In this document: positions 8,678-17,716 of the stretch, in pieces
Position numbering within the stretch: the first letter of the stretch is position 1
How the letters are laid out: each line of letters begins with the position of its first letter
Origin: DATKKG01 sp035543015
GTDB taxonomy: Archaea; Thermoproteota; Nitrososphaeria; Conexivisphaerales; DTJL01
Assembly (NCBI GenBank): GCA_035543015.1
Contig: DATKKG010000052.1
Span: 20,533-84,532, forward strand
Direction: 5' to 3'
Length of the DNA stretch: 64,000 nt
Made by a program: the position numbers and the translations under genes
The notes under the pieces: generated by a model
Seen by the model: only the letters and a program-made list of their open reading frames with translations
Told to the model about the DNA's origin: nothing
Databases searched by the model: none

Positions 8678-9988
8678 ATGGTCCTAGAGGGCTACAGGGG
8701 TGCCAGCCTGAAGAAGCTGGAGAAATCGGGCGTCTCCGTTGGAGACCTCGTCAAAGTGATGACGGATAGGGAGACGGTCGAGGGGGTTCTGATGCCCCGG
8801 TACGAATTCGCTGACGAAGAGCACATCGTGATCAAGCTGAAGACCGGCTACAACATCGGCATCTCCATAGGGAGGGTCAAGGAGATCAAGACCGTTTCGA
8901 AAGGAACGGAGCCCTCCTTTAATGTCCCGAAGAGGCCAAAGCTAGTCCCGAGCCTCCCCAAGGTCATGATCCTAGGGACGGGGGGTACGATAGCCTCTCG
9001 CATCGACTACCGGACCGGAGGGGTCAGGCCCGCACTGTCCTCCGAGGAGCTCTACTACCTCGTCCCCGAGCTCTCGTCCATAGCCGAAGTGGAGACCCAG
9101 GCCCTCTTCAGCATCTACAGCGAGAACATGACCCCCAGCCGCTGGTCAGAGCTGGCGTCGCGCGTCGCTGAAGCCGTGAAAGCCGGCTACGACGGCGTGG
9201 TCATAACTCACGGCACGGACACGCTCCACTATACGGCCTCGGCGCTATCCTTCGCTCTCGAGAATCTCCCCGTGCCCGTCGTGGTCGTCGGCTCCCAGCG
9301 CTCGAGCGACAGGCCGTCCTCCGACGCCGCCTCCAACCTCATAGGCGCGGTCAAGTTCGCCGCAAGAGGCAATGCCTCCGGCGTATTCGTCATCATGCAT
9401 GGAGGGCTGAGCGACGACGAGCTCGACGTCCACCTGGGGGTGAGGGTCAGAAAGGATCACTCCAGCAGGCGTGACGCTTTCGAGTCCGTCAACTCCGACC
9501 CTGTGGGCAGGATAGGCCAGGAGATAACCCTGAGGAGGGGCCTCCCTCCTCGCAGGGCCTCCCCGGAGGGCTTCTCGTGCAGCCCCAGCTTCTCGGACGG
9601 CGTCTCCATCGTCAAGCTGTACCCGGGCTTTCAGCCCTCCCTGATTGGGTTTCTCGTCAGGCAGGGTTGCCGAGCCATAATCTTGGAGGGGACGGGGCTT
9701 GGCCACGCGCCCACCTCAGTGTACGACCAGCTGCGCTCGGCGATCGGCGCTGGAGTCTTCGTGGGGATGACGTCCCAGACGATCTGGGGGAGCGTCAGGA
9801 TGACAGTCTACAACACGGGCAGGGACCTGCTCAGGCTGGGCGTGGTCCCGCTTGGGGACATGCTGTCGGAAGCGGCCTTCGCCAAGGCGAGCTGGCTCCT
9901 TGGGCAGGGGCTCAAGCCAGAGAAGGTGGCCTCCATGATGGCCACCGACCTCAGGGGAGAGATGGCGGTCAGGAGGAAGGTCAAATGA
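8678..9988 (+). CDS. gatD: Glu-tRNA(Gln) amidotransferase subunit D
   Basis: A 436-residue archaeal GatD, the asparaginase-type subunit that frees ammonia from glutamine or asparagine for amidation of Glu-tRNA(Gln). After an N-terminal ~85-residue SH3-like domain (VSVGDLVKVM) comes the asparaginase domain with the two nucleophile/catalytic motifs ILGTGGTIASRID and THGTDTLHYTA, and the QRSSDRPSSDAASN loop. ATG 8678 matches the family start; TATA-like AGATATATC is about 33 bp upstream. Its TGA overlaps the gatE ATG, so the two subunits are translationally coupled. Confidence 0.96.
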   Translation: MVLEGYRGASLKKLEKSGVSVGDLVKVMTDRETVEGVLMPRYEFADEEHIVIKLKTGYNIGISIGRVKEIKTVSKGTEPSFNVPKRPKLVPSLPKVMILGTGGTIASRIDYRTGGVRPALSSEELYYLVPELSSIAEVETQALFSIYSENMTPSRWSELASRVAEAVKAGYDGVVITHGTDTLHYTASALSFALENLPVPVVVVGSQRSSDRPSSDAASNLIGAVKFAARGNASGVFVIMHGGLSDDELDVHLGVRVRKDHSSRRDAFESVNSDPVGRIGQEITLRRGLPPRRASPEGFSCSPSFSDGVSIVKLYPGFQPSLIGFLVRQGCRAIILEGTGLGHAPTSVYDQLRSAIGAGVFVGMTSQTIWGSVRMTVYNTGRDLLRLGVVPLGDMLSEAAFAKASWLLGQGLKPEKVASMMATDLRGEMAVRRKVK

Positions 9989-11907
9989 CTTCGGATCAGA
10001 CACTGCCCGAGCTCGACCCGAAGAGGGCGGGCCTCAAGGTCGGTCTGGAGATCCACAGGCAGCTCAACACCAGGAACAAGCTCTTCTGCGGCTGCGGCCA
10101 GCAGAAGGAGGACGGGGAGAAGGCCTTCAGGAGACGACTCCGTCCCAGCCAGAGTGAGATGGGCAAGGTGGACCCGGCGGCCCTTTTCGAAGCCAGCAAG
10201 AACCTCTGGCTGAACTACTACTCGGGCGAAAGCTCGAGCTGTCTTGTCGAAGCGGACGAGGAGCCGCCCCACGACCTCAACCCCGAGGCCCTCGAGAGCG
10301 CGCTCATGATCTCGAGCCTGTTCTCCTCCGACATCGTGGACGAAGTCCACGTCATGCGCAAGATGGTCATCGACGGCAGCAACACCACCGGGTTCCAGAG
10401 GACAATGGTCGTGGCCCTCGGCGGGACGCTCAGGACGTCCTTGCAGGACGTCCCCATACTCTCGGTGACCCTTGAAGAGGACGCCGCAAGGAACCTCGGC
10501 GAAGGGGAGGGTGAAAGGGACTTCGCCCTCGACAGGCTCGGCATCCCTCTCATCGAGCTGTCCTTGGCACCGGTGACCGCCACTCCGGCCGAGGTCCAGG
10601 AGATCGCCGGAGAAGTGGGGAGGATCCTGAAGGCCACGGGCAGGGTGGACAGGGGCCTCGGCACAATCAGGCAGGACATCAACGTGTCGGTCAAGGGAGG
10701 CGAAGTCATCGAAGTCAAGGGGGTCCAGCAACTCGACCTCGTGGCCAAGGTCGTCGAATACGAAGCCAGGAGGCAGCTGTGGCTGCTGGAGCTCGCGTCC
10801 ATCCTCAAGAAGGAAGGAGCGGACGCGTCGAAGGTCGCCTTCGTGCCCCAGGACTGCAGCGGAATCTTCATCGGAACTCAGAGCAAGCTCGTGGGCACTG
10901 GGATGAAGAAGGGGAGGGTCTTCGGTCTCAGGGCGCCGGGCTTCGCAGGCCACCTGAGCCAGGAGCCCTTTCCAGACACCCGCCTCGGGAGGGAGCTGGC
11001 GGACCTCGCCCGCTTCTTCAAGCTGGGGGGCCTCCTCCACTCCGACGAGCTGCCCGGATACGGAGTCACGCCTGAGGAGGTGGAGGCCGTTCGCAAGCAG
11101 CTGGGATGCGGCGATCGTGACGGCTTCATACTCCTGATAGGAGAGGAATCTCGGGCCCTCCTCTGCCTCCAGTCGCTGACCGAGAGGCTGCGCCAGGCTT
11201 TCGTCGGTCCCCCCGCCGAAACCAGGGGACCAATGAACGACGGCGGAACCAGGTACATCAGGCCGAGGCCCGGCTCCGCGAGGATGTATCCGGAAACTGA
11301 CACCCCGCCGATACCCGTAACAGCTGAGCGGGTCTCGTCCGCTTCCGGGAAGCTCCCTCCCCCTTGGGAGGAGCAGGTGCGTGCTCTGACGAAAAAGCAT
11401 GGCCTTGGCAAGGAGCAGGCCCAGAAGGTCCTCGATTCGGAATACTACGACCTCTTCGAGAAGGTGGTCGGTGATAGGAGGCTCGCGCCCACGTTCGTCG
11501 CCTCGTTCCTCACAGAAACGATGGTCAGCCTCAGCCGGGAGGGGCTGGACACGGGCTCGCTCGACAGGGCTGCGCTCGAAGAGCTCCTCGGGATGATGGG
11601 CAGGGGAGAGCTTGCCAAGGAGGCCGGCCCTGCGGTTCTGAGGGCCGTGCTGTCCAAGAAGGCTGCCGGCGTCCCCGAGGCCGTCGAGTCGCTCAAGTTC
11701 GCGGCGATGTCAGCCTCCGAGCTCTCCGCTCTGGTGGCCGAAACCGTGAGGGAGGGAACCGACGTCGTCAGGCTGAAGGGGATGGATTCGTTCAGCTTCC
11801 TGATGGGGAGGGTGATGTCCAAGGCCAGAGGGAGGGTCGACGGGGCGAAGGTGAGCGAGGAACTGAAGCGGCAGCTGGAGGGGGCGGTCGCGAAAACGAA
11901 GAAGTAA
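9985..11907 (+). CDS. gatE: Glu-tRNA(Gln) amidotransferase subunit E
   Basis: A 640-residue GatE, the archaeal homologue of GatB that phosphorylates Glu-tRNA(Gln) and amidates it with ammonia channelled from GatD. It begins GLKVGLEIHRQLNTRNKLFC with the metal/zinc-type CGCG cysteines, has VIDGSNTTGFQRT and IRQDINVSVKGG active-site motifs, an inserted AspRS-like domain in the middle (about residues 290-420), and the C-terminal GatB/YqeY helical tail. The ATG at 9985 lies inside the gatD stop region (ATGA overlap). The tRNA-Gln gene that it serves is also in this window at 33.77 kb. Confidence 0.96.
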   Translation: MTSDQTLPELDPKRAGLKVGLEIHRQLNTRNKLFCGCGQQKEDGEKAFRRRLRPSQSEMGKVDPAALFEASKNLWLNYYSGESSSCLVEADEEPPHDLNPEALESALMISSLFSSDIVDEVHVMRKMVIDGSNTTGFQRTMVVALGGTLRTSLQDVPILSVTLEEDAARNLGEGEGERDFALDRLGIPLIELSLAPVTATPAEVQEIAGEVGRILKATGRVDRGLGTIRQDINVSVKGGEVIEVKGVQQLDLVAKVVEYEARRQLWLLELASILKKEGADASKVAFVPQDCSGIFIGTQSKLVGTGMKKGRVFGLRAPGFAGHLSQEPFPDTRLGRELADLARFFKLGGLLHSDELPGYGVTPEEVEAVRKQLGCGDRDGFILLIGEESRALLCLQSLTERLRQAFVGPPAETRGPMNDGGTRYIRPRPGSARMYPETDTPPIPVTAERVSSASGKLPPPWEEQVRALTKKHGLGKEQAQKVLDSEYYDLFEKVVGDRRLAPTFVASFLTETMVSLSREGLDTGSLDRAALEELLGMMGRGELAKEAGPAVLRAVLSKKAAGVPEAVESLKFAAMSASELSALVAETVREGTDVVRLKGMDSFSFLMGRVMSKARGRVDGAKVSEELKRQLEGAVAKTKK

Positions 11908-11987
11908 ACGGTATTTAACCACCCCTTCTCGCATCTCATAGCCTTGCCGGGAAACCGTTATATCGAGATTCTTCAGTCTTGTCTACG

Positions 11988-12503
11988 ATGTCGTCCGACA
12001 ACGTAAGGATCAGGGTCAAGATAGGTGCAAACGAGATTGAAATCGAGGGCCCGAAGGATTCAATGAAGGACATGATCGGGCTGATCCCCGAGATTGGGGC
12101 GGCGGTGTCGAGCGTGCCGGCCCAGTCCGCGCCTTCCCCTCAGGCTGCCCAGCCCGCGCCAACTCCACAGTCTCAGGCGCCCCTCCAGGAGCTCCCTGAG
12201 CTGAAGGTCGAGAAGGGCGAGTCTCTCCCGAGCATCATGACCAAGCTCTTCGGCGCCGCATGGGGCCGCACGCCGCGACGGCTCCTGGACGTCAAGGGCG
12301 CCCTGGAGTCCTACGGCCTGGTCTACCCTCGCCAGTCGGTGGCCGTGGCGTTGCTGCGGCTCGCTCAGGAAGGGAAGCTGAGACGGTTCAAGGGGGCCGA
12401 CGGGGACTTCCTCTACACCTCGTCCACTTCTCTTCTTCAACAGGGAGAGGCCCCGCAGCCTCAGCCGCCGGAGCCGGCGCCTGAAGGCCCGCAGCAGCTC
12501 TGA
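11988..12503 (+). CDS. Small winged-helix-type protein with N-terminal beta domain
   Basis: 171 residues of no named family. Residues about 1-35 form a predicted beta hairpin (VRIRVKIGANEIEIEGP) followed by a helix. Residues 40-75 are a Pro/Gln/Ala linker. Residues about 80-150 look like a winged helix (LLDVKGALESYGLVYPRQSV, then VALLRLAQEGKLRRFKG and FLYTS). The C-terminus is again Pro/Gln rich. The same plan occurs at 12616-13113 and 13105-13503. ATG 11988 is 27 bp after the centre of a TATA-like GTTATATCG. Probably a nucleic-acid-binding accessory protein. Confidence 0.7.
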   Translation: MSSDNVRIRVKIGANEIEIEGPKDSMKDMIGLIPEIGAAVSSVPAQSAPSPQAAQPAPTPQSQAPLQELPELKVEKGESLPSIMTKLFGAAWGRTPRRLLDVKGALESYGLVYPRQSVAVALLRLAQEGKLRRFKGADGDFLYTSSTSLLQQGEAPQPQPPEPAPEGPQQL

Positions 12504-12615
12504 GGTCGGCATGAAGGAATGCCCTCCTCGCCGGCCGTACGACCAATATTCTTTTAACGCCGAGATATGGCAGTAGACCGCAAGACCAGGGGTCTCATCG
12601 GTAGGGATTTGTCGG

Positions 12616-13113
12616 TTGTCTGAAAAGAAAGAGGTCCGCGTCCACGTCAGCTTCGACGGCTTCGAGGCCGACCTCATCGGCTCGCCCGAAGAGGTGGCGG
12701 TCAGCTTCAACAGGCTGATGGCTCAGCAGATACCCACGCTCGAGCTCGCGAAGACTCTGGTGCTCAACTATTCTCTCTCCGACCTCACCAACATATTCCA
12801 GGACTTCGTCCGCATCACGCCGGAAGGCCCTAGGGTCATAACCGACGCCAAGCTCAGCGACAAGACCCTGATAGCGCTTCAGCTCGTGGCGCTGAAGATC
12901 GGGTTCGAGGCTGCCAAGCTGGATTCCGAGAAGGCCTCCCTGCAGGACCTGGAGAGGCTGACCGGCCTGAACCCGAAGAGCATAAGCTCGAGGCTGAGCG
13001 AGATGGCCAAGGCGGGCTACGTCGACAGGCTGTCGTCCGACAACGGCGTCTTCTACTACATAACGACTTCCGGGGTCAACTGGCTGGCCAAGTCGTTGGG
13101 CAAGCTAGGCTAG
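12616..13113 (+). CDS. Winged-helix protein with N-terminal beta domain
   Basis: 165 residues starting at TTG. The N-terminal EVRVHVSFDGFEADLIGSPE is the same beta-hairpin plan as in the two neighbours, followed by helices (NRLMAQQIPTLELAK), and a C-terminal winged helix: SLQDLERLTGLNPKSISSRL with wing GVFYYITTSGVNWL. The whole resembles archaeal HTH proteins with an N-terminal sensing or dimerising module. It precedes nurA-herA but the 13105-13503 gene, convergent with it by 9 bp, lies between. Confidence 0.72.
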   Translation: MSEKKEVRVHVSFDGFEADLIGSPEEVAVSFNRLMAQQIPTLELAKTLVLNYSLSDLTNIFQDFVRITPEGPRVITDAKLSDKTLIALQLVALKIGFEAAKLDSEKASLQDLERLTGLNPKSISSRLSEMAKAGYVDRLSSDNGVFYYITTSGVNWLAKSLGKLG

Positions 13114-13503
13114 GGGACTCTCCGGCGGTTTCTTCTGAACGTAGCGGTAGCTGCGCGGGGTCCCTTCCCTGCTCAGCATCCCTTCCCTCACCAGATCGGT
13201 CAGGCTGTGCGAGATCGCCGTCTTGTCGTAGTGGTACCCCATCCTGGCGAGCTCCTCGTCCACGTCCGACAGGCTCCTCGTCGAGGAGAACCAGGATTCG
13301 TTCCACAGCTTCTCGAGCAGGGTCTTGCATGTCACTCCCCTGTCGGGCCTTTCCCCGACGAAGGCGCCCCCCTTGGCGCCACCGGGGACCTCAAGACCCG
13401 CTAGGACCTTCGAGATGACTTCGGAGACGCGGTCCTCGGGGACTTCCAGCTCGACCTCCCATCCTCCTCGTTTCAGCTTGATGTGTATGATCGAAGAGCT
13501 CAA
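13105..13503 (-). CDS. Winged-helix protein with N-terminal beta domain
   Basis: 132 residues from TTG 13503. Again a beta start (IIHIKLKRGGWEVELEVPED), a short Gly-rich linker, then a winged helix with SLSDVDEELARMGYHYDKT and AISHSLTDLVREGMLSREG. It is divergent from nurA, sharing a 70-bp promoter region that carries two dyads (13518-13532 and 13536-13545), so it could repress itself and nurA-herA. That role is inferred from position only. Confidence 0.7.
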   Translation of the reverse strand: MSSSIIHIKLKRGGWEVELEVPEDRVSEVISKVLAGLEVPGGAKGGAFVGERPDRGVTCKTLLEKLWNESWFSSTRSLSDVDEELARMGYHYDKTAISHSLTDLVREGMLSREGTPRSYRYVQKKPPESPLA

Positions 13504-13517
13504 GTGACGCCCCCCTT

Positions 13518-13555
13518 ATTGTTGAACACAATCAAGTTGCGCAACATTTATTTAG
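13518..13555. promoter_or_regulatory. Divergent promoter with two dyads between wHTH gene and nurA
   Basis: Two inverted repeats stand side by side: ATTGT-TGAAC-ACAAT (13518-13532) and the perfect palindrome GTTGCGCAAC (13536-13545). The TATA-like TTTATTTAG for nurA follows at about 13547-13555. Both dyads sit where a regulator could act on both directions. Confidence 0.5.
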
Positions 13556-13575
13556 CCTACCAGCCTGTACTGTTG

Positions 13576-14607
13576 TTGGTCAAGTTGAACAAGCAATTAA
13601 ACGTTATCCTCTCTTCGCCCGCCGTCAACAGGTTCGCTGAGCTCTCGACCAACAGCTTCTCCGACCTGGACGGCAAGCGCATCATATTGGTCAGGAGGGG
13701 CGAGGACCTCGAACCCATCAAGGGCTGGCGGACCGCCGGGGAGCCGGCGGAGATCCATCCCATCCAGTCCAAGGGCAGGAGGAGGAACGTCGCCGCCATC
13801 GACTCCAGCGTGATCGAAGTAGCTGAGACGGACGACGGCGCAGTGTACGCCGCCAAGGCCTCCCTGGCGTTCAACATAGGTGGCGTCAAAAACTCCGTTG
13901 TGGTCGGCCCCAGTATCATCTACGTGGGAGACGACAGTGTCCAAACCCTGCTCGGGCTGCTGGAGAAGCCAGTGCCCAGGAGGCTCGTCATGTCGGACTC
14001 GGGTATGGCCATGCGCCTGATCCGGGTCCTGATGGAACGGACCCTGGCGCACGAAATCTCCACCAGCCTCGAGCAAGGGTTGTTGCTATTGGATGGCTCG
14101 CTCAAGCCGTCGCTCTTCGAGCCCCGGGGCTCCTCCCTCAGGGCGCTTGTGGAGGGCTACGATGGCGAGCTGGGGGTCCTCGCTGGGATCGCGAAGAGCA
14201 CAAAGCTCAAGGTCCTTCAGGGGATCGAGAGCCAGCTCTTCGAGGACGGCGTCCCCCCGTCGTACGTCGAGGTAACCCAGCACGTCAGGCTCTTCGTCGC
14301 AGACCTCCTGGGGAGGTCCTTCCTCTCCAAGCTGTCTCAGGGCGGCATCCCGTTCAGGGTGGACATCACAAGGCGAGAGGATCCGGACGTGGTCCTTTCG
14401 ACCGTGGCCGAGAGCGACCTCCTGGTGAGGGGCTATCCCGAGACCCTGCGGGCTGCCCACTTCCTTTCCATCTTCTCCGACGCCGAAGAGGCGGCCGTGA
14501 AGGGTCAGCTGGCGCGCCGGGCCAGGATCACGGTGCTCCCCTCCGACAGCCTGAGGAAGACGGTCCTCGGCCCACTGAGCCTGTCGCGGAGGCGAGGCGC
14601 CAGCTGA
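13576..14607 (+). CDS. nurA: NurA-family 5'-3' nuclease
   Basis: A 343-residue NurA, the nuclease partner of HerA in archaeal DNA end resection. The manganese-binding acidic motifs are visible: VAAIDSSVIEVAETDDGAVY near residue 75 and LLLLDGSLKP near residue 172, with a GIAKSTKL lysine loop near 212, and a C-terminal YPETLRAAH region where NurA usually has a conserved Tyr/His. TTG 13576 is chosen because the TATA-like box at 13547-13555 is 21-29 bp upstream; the frame is open to 13483 but that part lies in the divergent promoter. The next gene is herA, 41 bp downstream. Confidence 0.88.
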   Translation: MVKLNKQLNVILSSPAVNRFAELSTNSFSDLDGKRIILVRRGEDLEPIKGWRTAGEPAEIHPIQSKGRRRNVAAIDSSVIEVAETDDGAVYAAKASLAFNIGGVKNSVVVGPSIIYVGDDSVQTLLGLLEKPVPRRLVMSDSGMAMRLIRVLMERTLAHEISTSLEQGLLLLDGSLKPSLFEPRGSSLRALVEGYDGELGVLAGIAKSTKLKVLQGIESQLFEDGVPPSYVEVTQHVRLFVADLLGRSFLSKLSQGGIPFRVDITRREDPDVVLSTVAESDLLVRGYPETLRAAHFLSIFSDAEEAAVKGQLARRARITVLPSDSLRKTVLGPLSLSRRRGAS

Positions 14608-14648
14608 AGATCCTCGAGAAGCTGGGGGACGAAGTCCGCATCCTCACG

Positions 14649-16085
14649 ATGCCCGAGGAGGACTTCAAGAAGGGCGACTACGTCAGCATCGCGGACCAGA
14701 AGGAGGGCCGCTCGCTGCTGGTGCAGGTCTACGACGAGTCCTACCTGGACTCCGTGGGGATACAGGAGGAGATGCTGCGGGACGAGCTCTTCGCCACGAC
14801 CGAACTCGTGCACAGCGACCCCCTCCAGCTCAACAGCATCTCCTACATGATCAAGGACGCGAAGGTCCTCCTCTGCAAGATCAGGTGCGTGGTCGAGAGC
14901 GGCGTCGCCCTGCCTCACATGGGATGGCTCCCCAGCAGGAGCAACAGCAGGATCGCGAAGCTGCCACTCGAGGAGCTCTCGTCCCTCATGGGCCGCAGAG
15001 GCTCAAGGCCGATTCGTCTCGGCGGCACGCTTTCCGGGGAGGAGTTCTCGATAAACGCGGAGGACCTGGACGGGCGCCTCACGATAATCACGGGAAGGAA
15101 GGAGGCGGGGAAGTCCCACATAGCGAAGCTCCTGGTCACCGGCCTCCTAGACTACGGCGCAAACGTCCTCGTCTTCGACCTCAACAACGAGTACGGCGGC
15201 CTCTCCTATTCCAGGGACGGGTCGGCCAGCAGATACTCCTCCAAGATCAAGATCCTCCAGCCCGGTCACAACCTGAAGTTCACCATAAGGTACCTCGGGA
15301 GGCGCATCATGCTGGACATCTTCCAGAACGTCCTCGAGGTCCCCGGCGCGACCCTCAGGGAGTTCCTCAGGGTCTGGGACTACCTGGAGAGCTCGGGCAG
15401 GATCACCTTGAAGGACATGGAGGACGTCATACAGCACTGGCACTGCAACGAGCTCGTGAGGGACGCCCTCCTATCCAGGTACTACAGCCTGCTCTCGTCC
15501 GGGATCTTCACCGACTCCGAGAGGTACGAGGCGAGGCTGGAGGACCAGTACACGGGTCCGGAGGGAGGCGCCGTGATAGTCTCCATGGCCGGAGTGAATC
15601 CGCTGGCACGGCGGATGATCGTGGAGGCGATCCTCGCCAAGGTCGTCGAGAGCCTCGAGCAGAGGCTCCTTCCTCCGATGTTCCTCTTCGCCGAGGAGGC
15701 GCACCTCTATCTCAGGCAGACCTATTGGGAGGACCTGATCACGAGGATGCGCCACTACGGCGTCTTCACCGTCTTCGTGACGAACCAGCCGGACGCCCTG
15801 GGCGCGGGCGTCTACAGGCAGGCGGACAACGTCTTCCTCTACAACTTCACGAACGACAGGGACCTGGAGACCGTGGCGCAGGCATCGATGACCGACGCCG
15901 AGACCGTAAAGTCGATCGTCAGGTCGCTCCCTCCTCGCCACTGCCTCATGCTCGGCAAGGCGGTGGGGGACCTCCCTCTCGTCCTTCGGGTGAGGGACGC
16001 GCCGTTCCAGACGCTCGGCTACACGAGGCTCTTCTTCGCCATGCAGGAGGTCTCAGGGAAGAAGGCCGTCAAGGCAGAGACCTGA
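14649..16085 (+). CDS. herA: HerA-family DNA translocase/helicase ATPase
   Basis: A 478-residue FtsK-HerA-type ATPase that pumps DNA into NurA during double-strand break processing. A HerA-like N-terminal beta-barrel (YVSIADQKEGRSLLVQVYDE) is followed by Walker A GRKEAGKS (residues 149-156), the LVFDLNNEYGGL motif, Walker B MFLFAEEAH and the sensor/arginine-finger region ITRMRHYGVFTVFVTNQPDA. ATG 14649 is the first usual start codon, but the frame is open and helix-like (QLKILEKLG) for about 20 codons upstream overlapping the end of nurA, so the true start could be earlier at a rare codon. Confidence 0.9.
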   Translation: MPEEDFKKGDYVSIADQKEGRSLLVQVYDESYLDSVGIQEEMLRDELFATTELVHSDPLQLNSISYMIKDAKVLLCKIRCVVESGVALPHMGWLPSRSNSRIAKLPLEELSSLMGRRGSRPIRLGGTLSGEEFSINAEDLDGRLTIITGRKEAGKSHIAKLLVTGLLDYGANVLVFDLNNEYGGLSYSRDGSASRYSSKIKILQPGHNLKFTIRYLGRRIMLDIFQNVLEVPGATLREFLRVWDYLESSGRITLKDMEDVIQHWHCNELVRDALLSRYYSLLSSGIFTDSERYEARLEDQYTGPEGGAVIVSMAGVNPLARRMIVEAILAKVVESLEQRLLPPMFLFAEEAHLYLRQTYWEDLITRMRHYGVFTVFVTNQPDALGAGVYRQADNVFLYNFTNDRDLETVAQASMTDAETVKSIVRSLPPRHCLMLGKAVGDLPLVLRVRDAPFQTLGYTRLFFAMQEVSGKKAVKAET

Positions 16086-16160
16086 TCTTCCACCCCAAAC
16101 GTCAACTGTCCAACGAACCCTAGGCAAGCGTTATATAGAAAACCTCTCGCACGAGACACG

Positions 16161-16865
16161 ATGGGAGAGTCCGGCGAAGACCTTTCGGTGAGCATCGCAG
16201 GCGAGCTGACGGTGAGCGCCAACCCAGGCAGGTCCATGAAGCTTTGGCGCGAGAAGGCAAGGATCAGCCAGGCGTCCTTGGCGAGGGCCATGGGCGTCTC
16301 CCCTTCCGTGCTGAGCGACTACGAGAACGGAAGGAGACACTCCCCCGGCGCCGCGTTCCTGAAGAGGTTCGTCGACTCCCTCATCTCCCTGGACAGGCAG
16401 GGGAGCCGCCTCCTCACCAGCAAGCCCGCCCAGGTCGACACCAGCGCCATCCTCGGGATAGGCGAGTATAGCGAGCCTGTGACCGTGGGCCGAGTTCTGG
16501 AGGAGCTGGGGGCCGAGGTTCTCGCGGGGCGCGACCAGCTGGACAGGCTGGTCTTCGGATATACCGTCCTCGATAGCATCAGGACGATCTACTCGCTGTC
16601 GGGCGTTGAGTTCTACAGGATCTACGGGAAGAGCACGGAAAGGGTCGTCGTCTTCACCCAGGTGGGGCTCGGGCGCAGCCCCATGGTGGCCATCCGGGTT
16701 TCGCAGCTGAAGCCCAGGGTGGTGGTGATCCACGGGCTGCGGCAGCTGGACCCCTTGGCGGTGCAGCTCGCGGAGAAGGAGCACCTCGTCCTCGCGGTCT
16801 GCTCGACGGGCTCCGAGAGGCAGATCGCGGAGAAGCTCGCGGCGCTCGGCCAGACAAAGGCTTAA
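16161..16865 (+). CDS. XRE-type HTH transcription regulator (COG1709-like)
   Basis: 234 residues. The HTH is ISQASLARAMGVSPSVLSDY (about residues 37-56) followed by ENGRR, a classical XRE recognition helix. The C-terminal ~150 residues form an alpha/beta domain (VVVFTQVGLGRSPMVAIRVS, VVVIHGL) seen in archaeal COG1709 regulators, perhaps binding a ligand. The TATA-like GTTATATAG (about 16130-16138) is 23-31 bp before the ATG, a leaderless start. It is followed 25 bp later by the DUF92 gene, which may be a target. Confidence 0.8.
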   Translation: MGESGEDLSVSIAGELTVSANPGRSMKLWREKARISQASLARAMGVSPSVLSDYENGRRHSPGAAFLKRFVDSLISLDRQGSRLLTSKPAQVDTSAILGIGEYSEPVTVGRVLEELGAEVLAGRDQLDRLVFGYTVLDSIRTIYSLSGVEFYRIYGKSTERVVVFTQVGLGRSPMVAIRVSQLKPRVVVIHGLRQLDPLAVQLAEKEHLVLAVCSTGSERQIAEKLAALGQTKA

Positions 16866-16890
16866 GAATCATCAAAAGACCTCTTGTGAC

Positions 16891-17691
16891 GTGGAGGGCA
16901 TCGTCGCCCAGGCGGTTGGGGCGCTGGTGCTCCTCGGGATCTCGGCCGCATCGTACAAGTTTCACGCGACCGACGCCTGGGGGAGCGTCTCCGGTTTCTG
17001 CCTTGGCCTTGTGATCGGGCTGACATCGGGATGGGCTTGGGTAGCGGCGCTCATAGCCTTCCTCTTCCTCGGGTCCGCAGTGACAAGGTACCGATACCAG
17101 TTCAAGCTCTCCATCCACGCCGCGGAGGAGAAGCATGGGGCCAGGGGCTTCAGGAACGTGCTCGCCAACGGCGCCGTGCCCGCGGCCGTTTCCGTGTTGA
17201 ACTTCCTCCGACCCGCCCCCGTGTGGAGCCTGCTATTCGTGACGGCCCTCGCTTCGGCGGCCGCGGACACCTTCGCGACGGAGATAGGGCTGCTTAGCTC
17301 GAGGAGGCCGGTCTTCATTAACAGGCCTTCGTCGGTGGCCCCTCCCGGGATAAGCGGAGGGGTGACCCCTCTCGGGGAAGGAGCCGCCTTCGCCGGGTCC
17401 ATGCTGATGGTCGCCCTCGCCGCCGCCTTGGGCGTGATCCCCGTCGATCCCCTGTACTTGGCGACGGCGACTCTGGCCGGGTTCGCAGGATGCAACGTCG
17501 ACAGCCTCCTTGGAGGCACCATCCAGGTGCTGTACTCCTGCAAGGTGTGCGATGCCCTTACGGAGAAGAAGGTTCACTGCGGCCAACCGACCGTGAAGGT
17601 CAAGGGAGTAGGCTTCGTGGGCAACAACGAGGTCAACCTGATTTCGGATGCCGTTGCGGTCCTGCTCTCGGCCCTGGTCGCCATGGCCTAG
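16891..17691 (+). CDS. DUF92 / VTE6-like integral membrane protein
   Basis: 266 residues from GTG, with about seven hydrophobic segments. The family signature is present: KFHATDAWGSVSGFCLG in the N-terminal part, then SAAADTFATEIGLLS and PPGISGGVTPLGEGA. DUF92 (TIGR00297) includes plant VTE6 and SLL0875, CTP-dependent phytyl-phosphate kinases; in archaea a polyprenyl-phosphate kinase role in isoprenoid salvage is often suggested but is inference. A TTAAGAATC box sits about 27 bp before GTG. Cys-rich loop CKVCDALTEKKVHCG near the C-terminus is common in archaeal members. Confidence 0.8.
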   Translation: MEGIVAQAVGALVLLGISAASYKFHATDAWGSVSGFCLGLVIGLTSGWAWVAALIAFLFLGSAVTRYRYQFKLSIHAAEEKHGARGFRNVLANGAVPAAVSVLNFLRPAPVWSLLFVTALASAAADTFATEIGLLSSRRPVFINRPSSVAPPGISGGVTPLGEGAAFAGSMLMVALAAALGVIPVDPLYLATATLAGFAGCNVDSLLGGTIQVLYSCKVCDALTEKKVHCGQPTVKVKGVGFVGNNEVNLISDAVAVLLSALVAMA

Positions 17692-17716
17692 GCGCTGACG
17701 GTCGCCCCTGCGTGGG

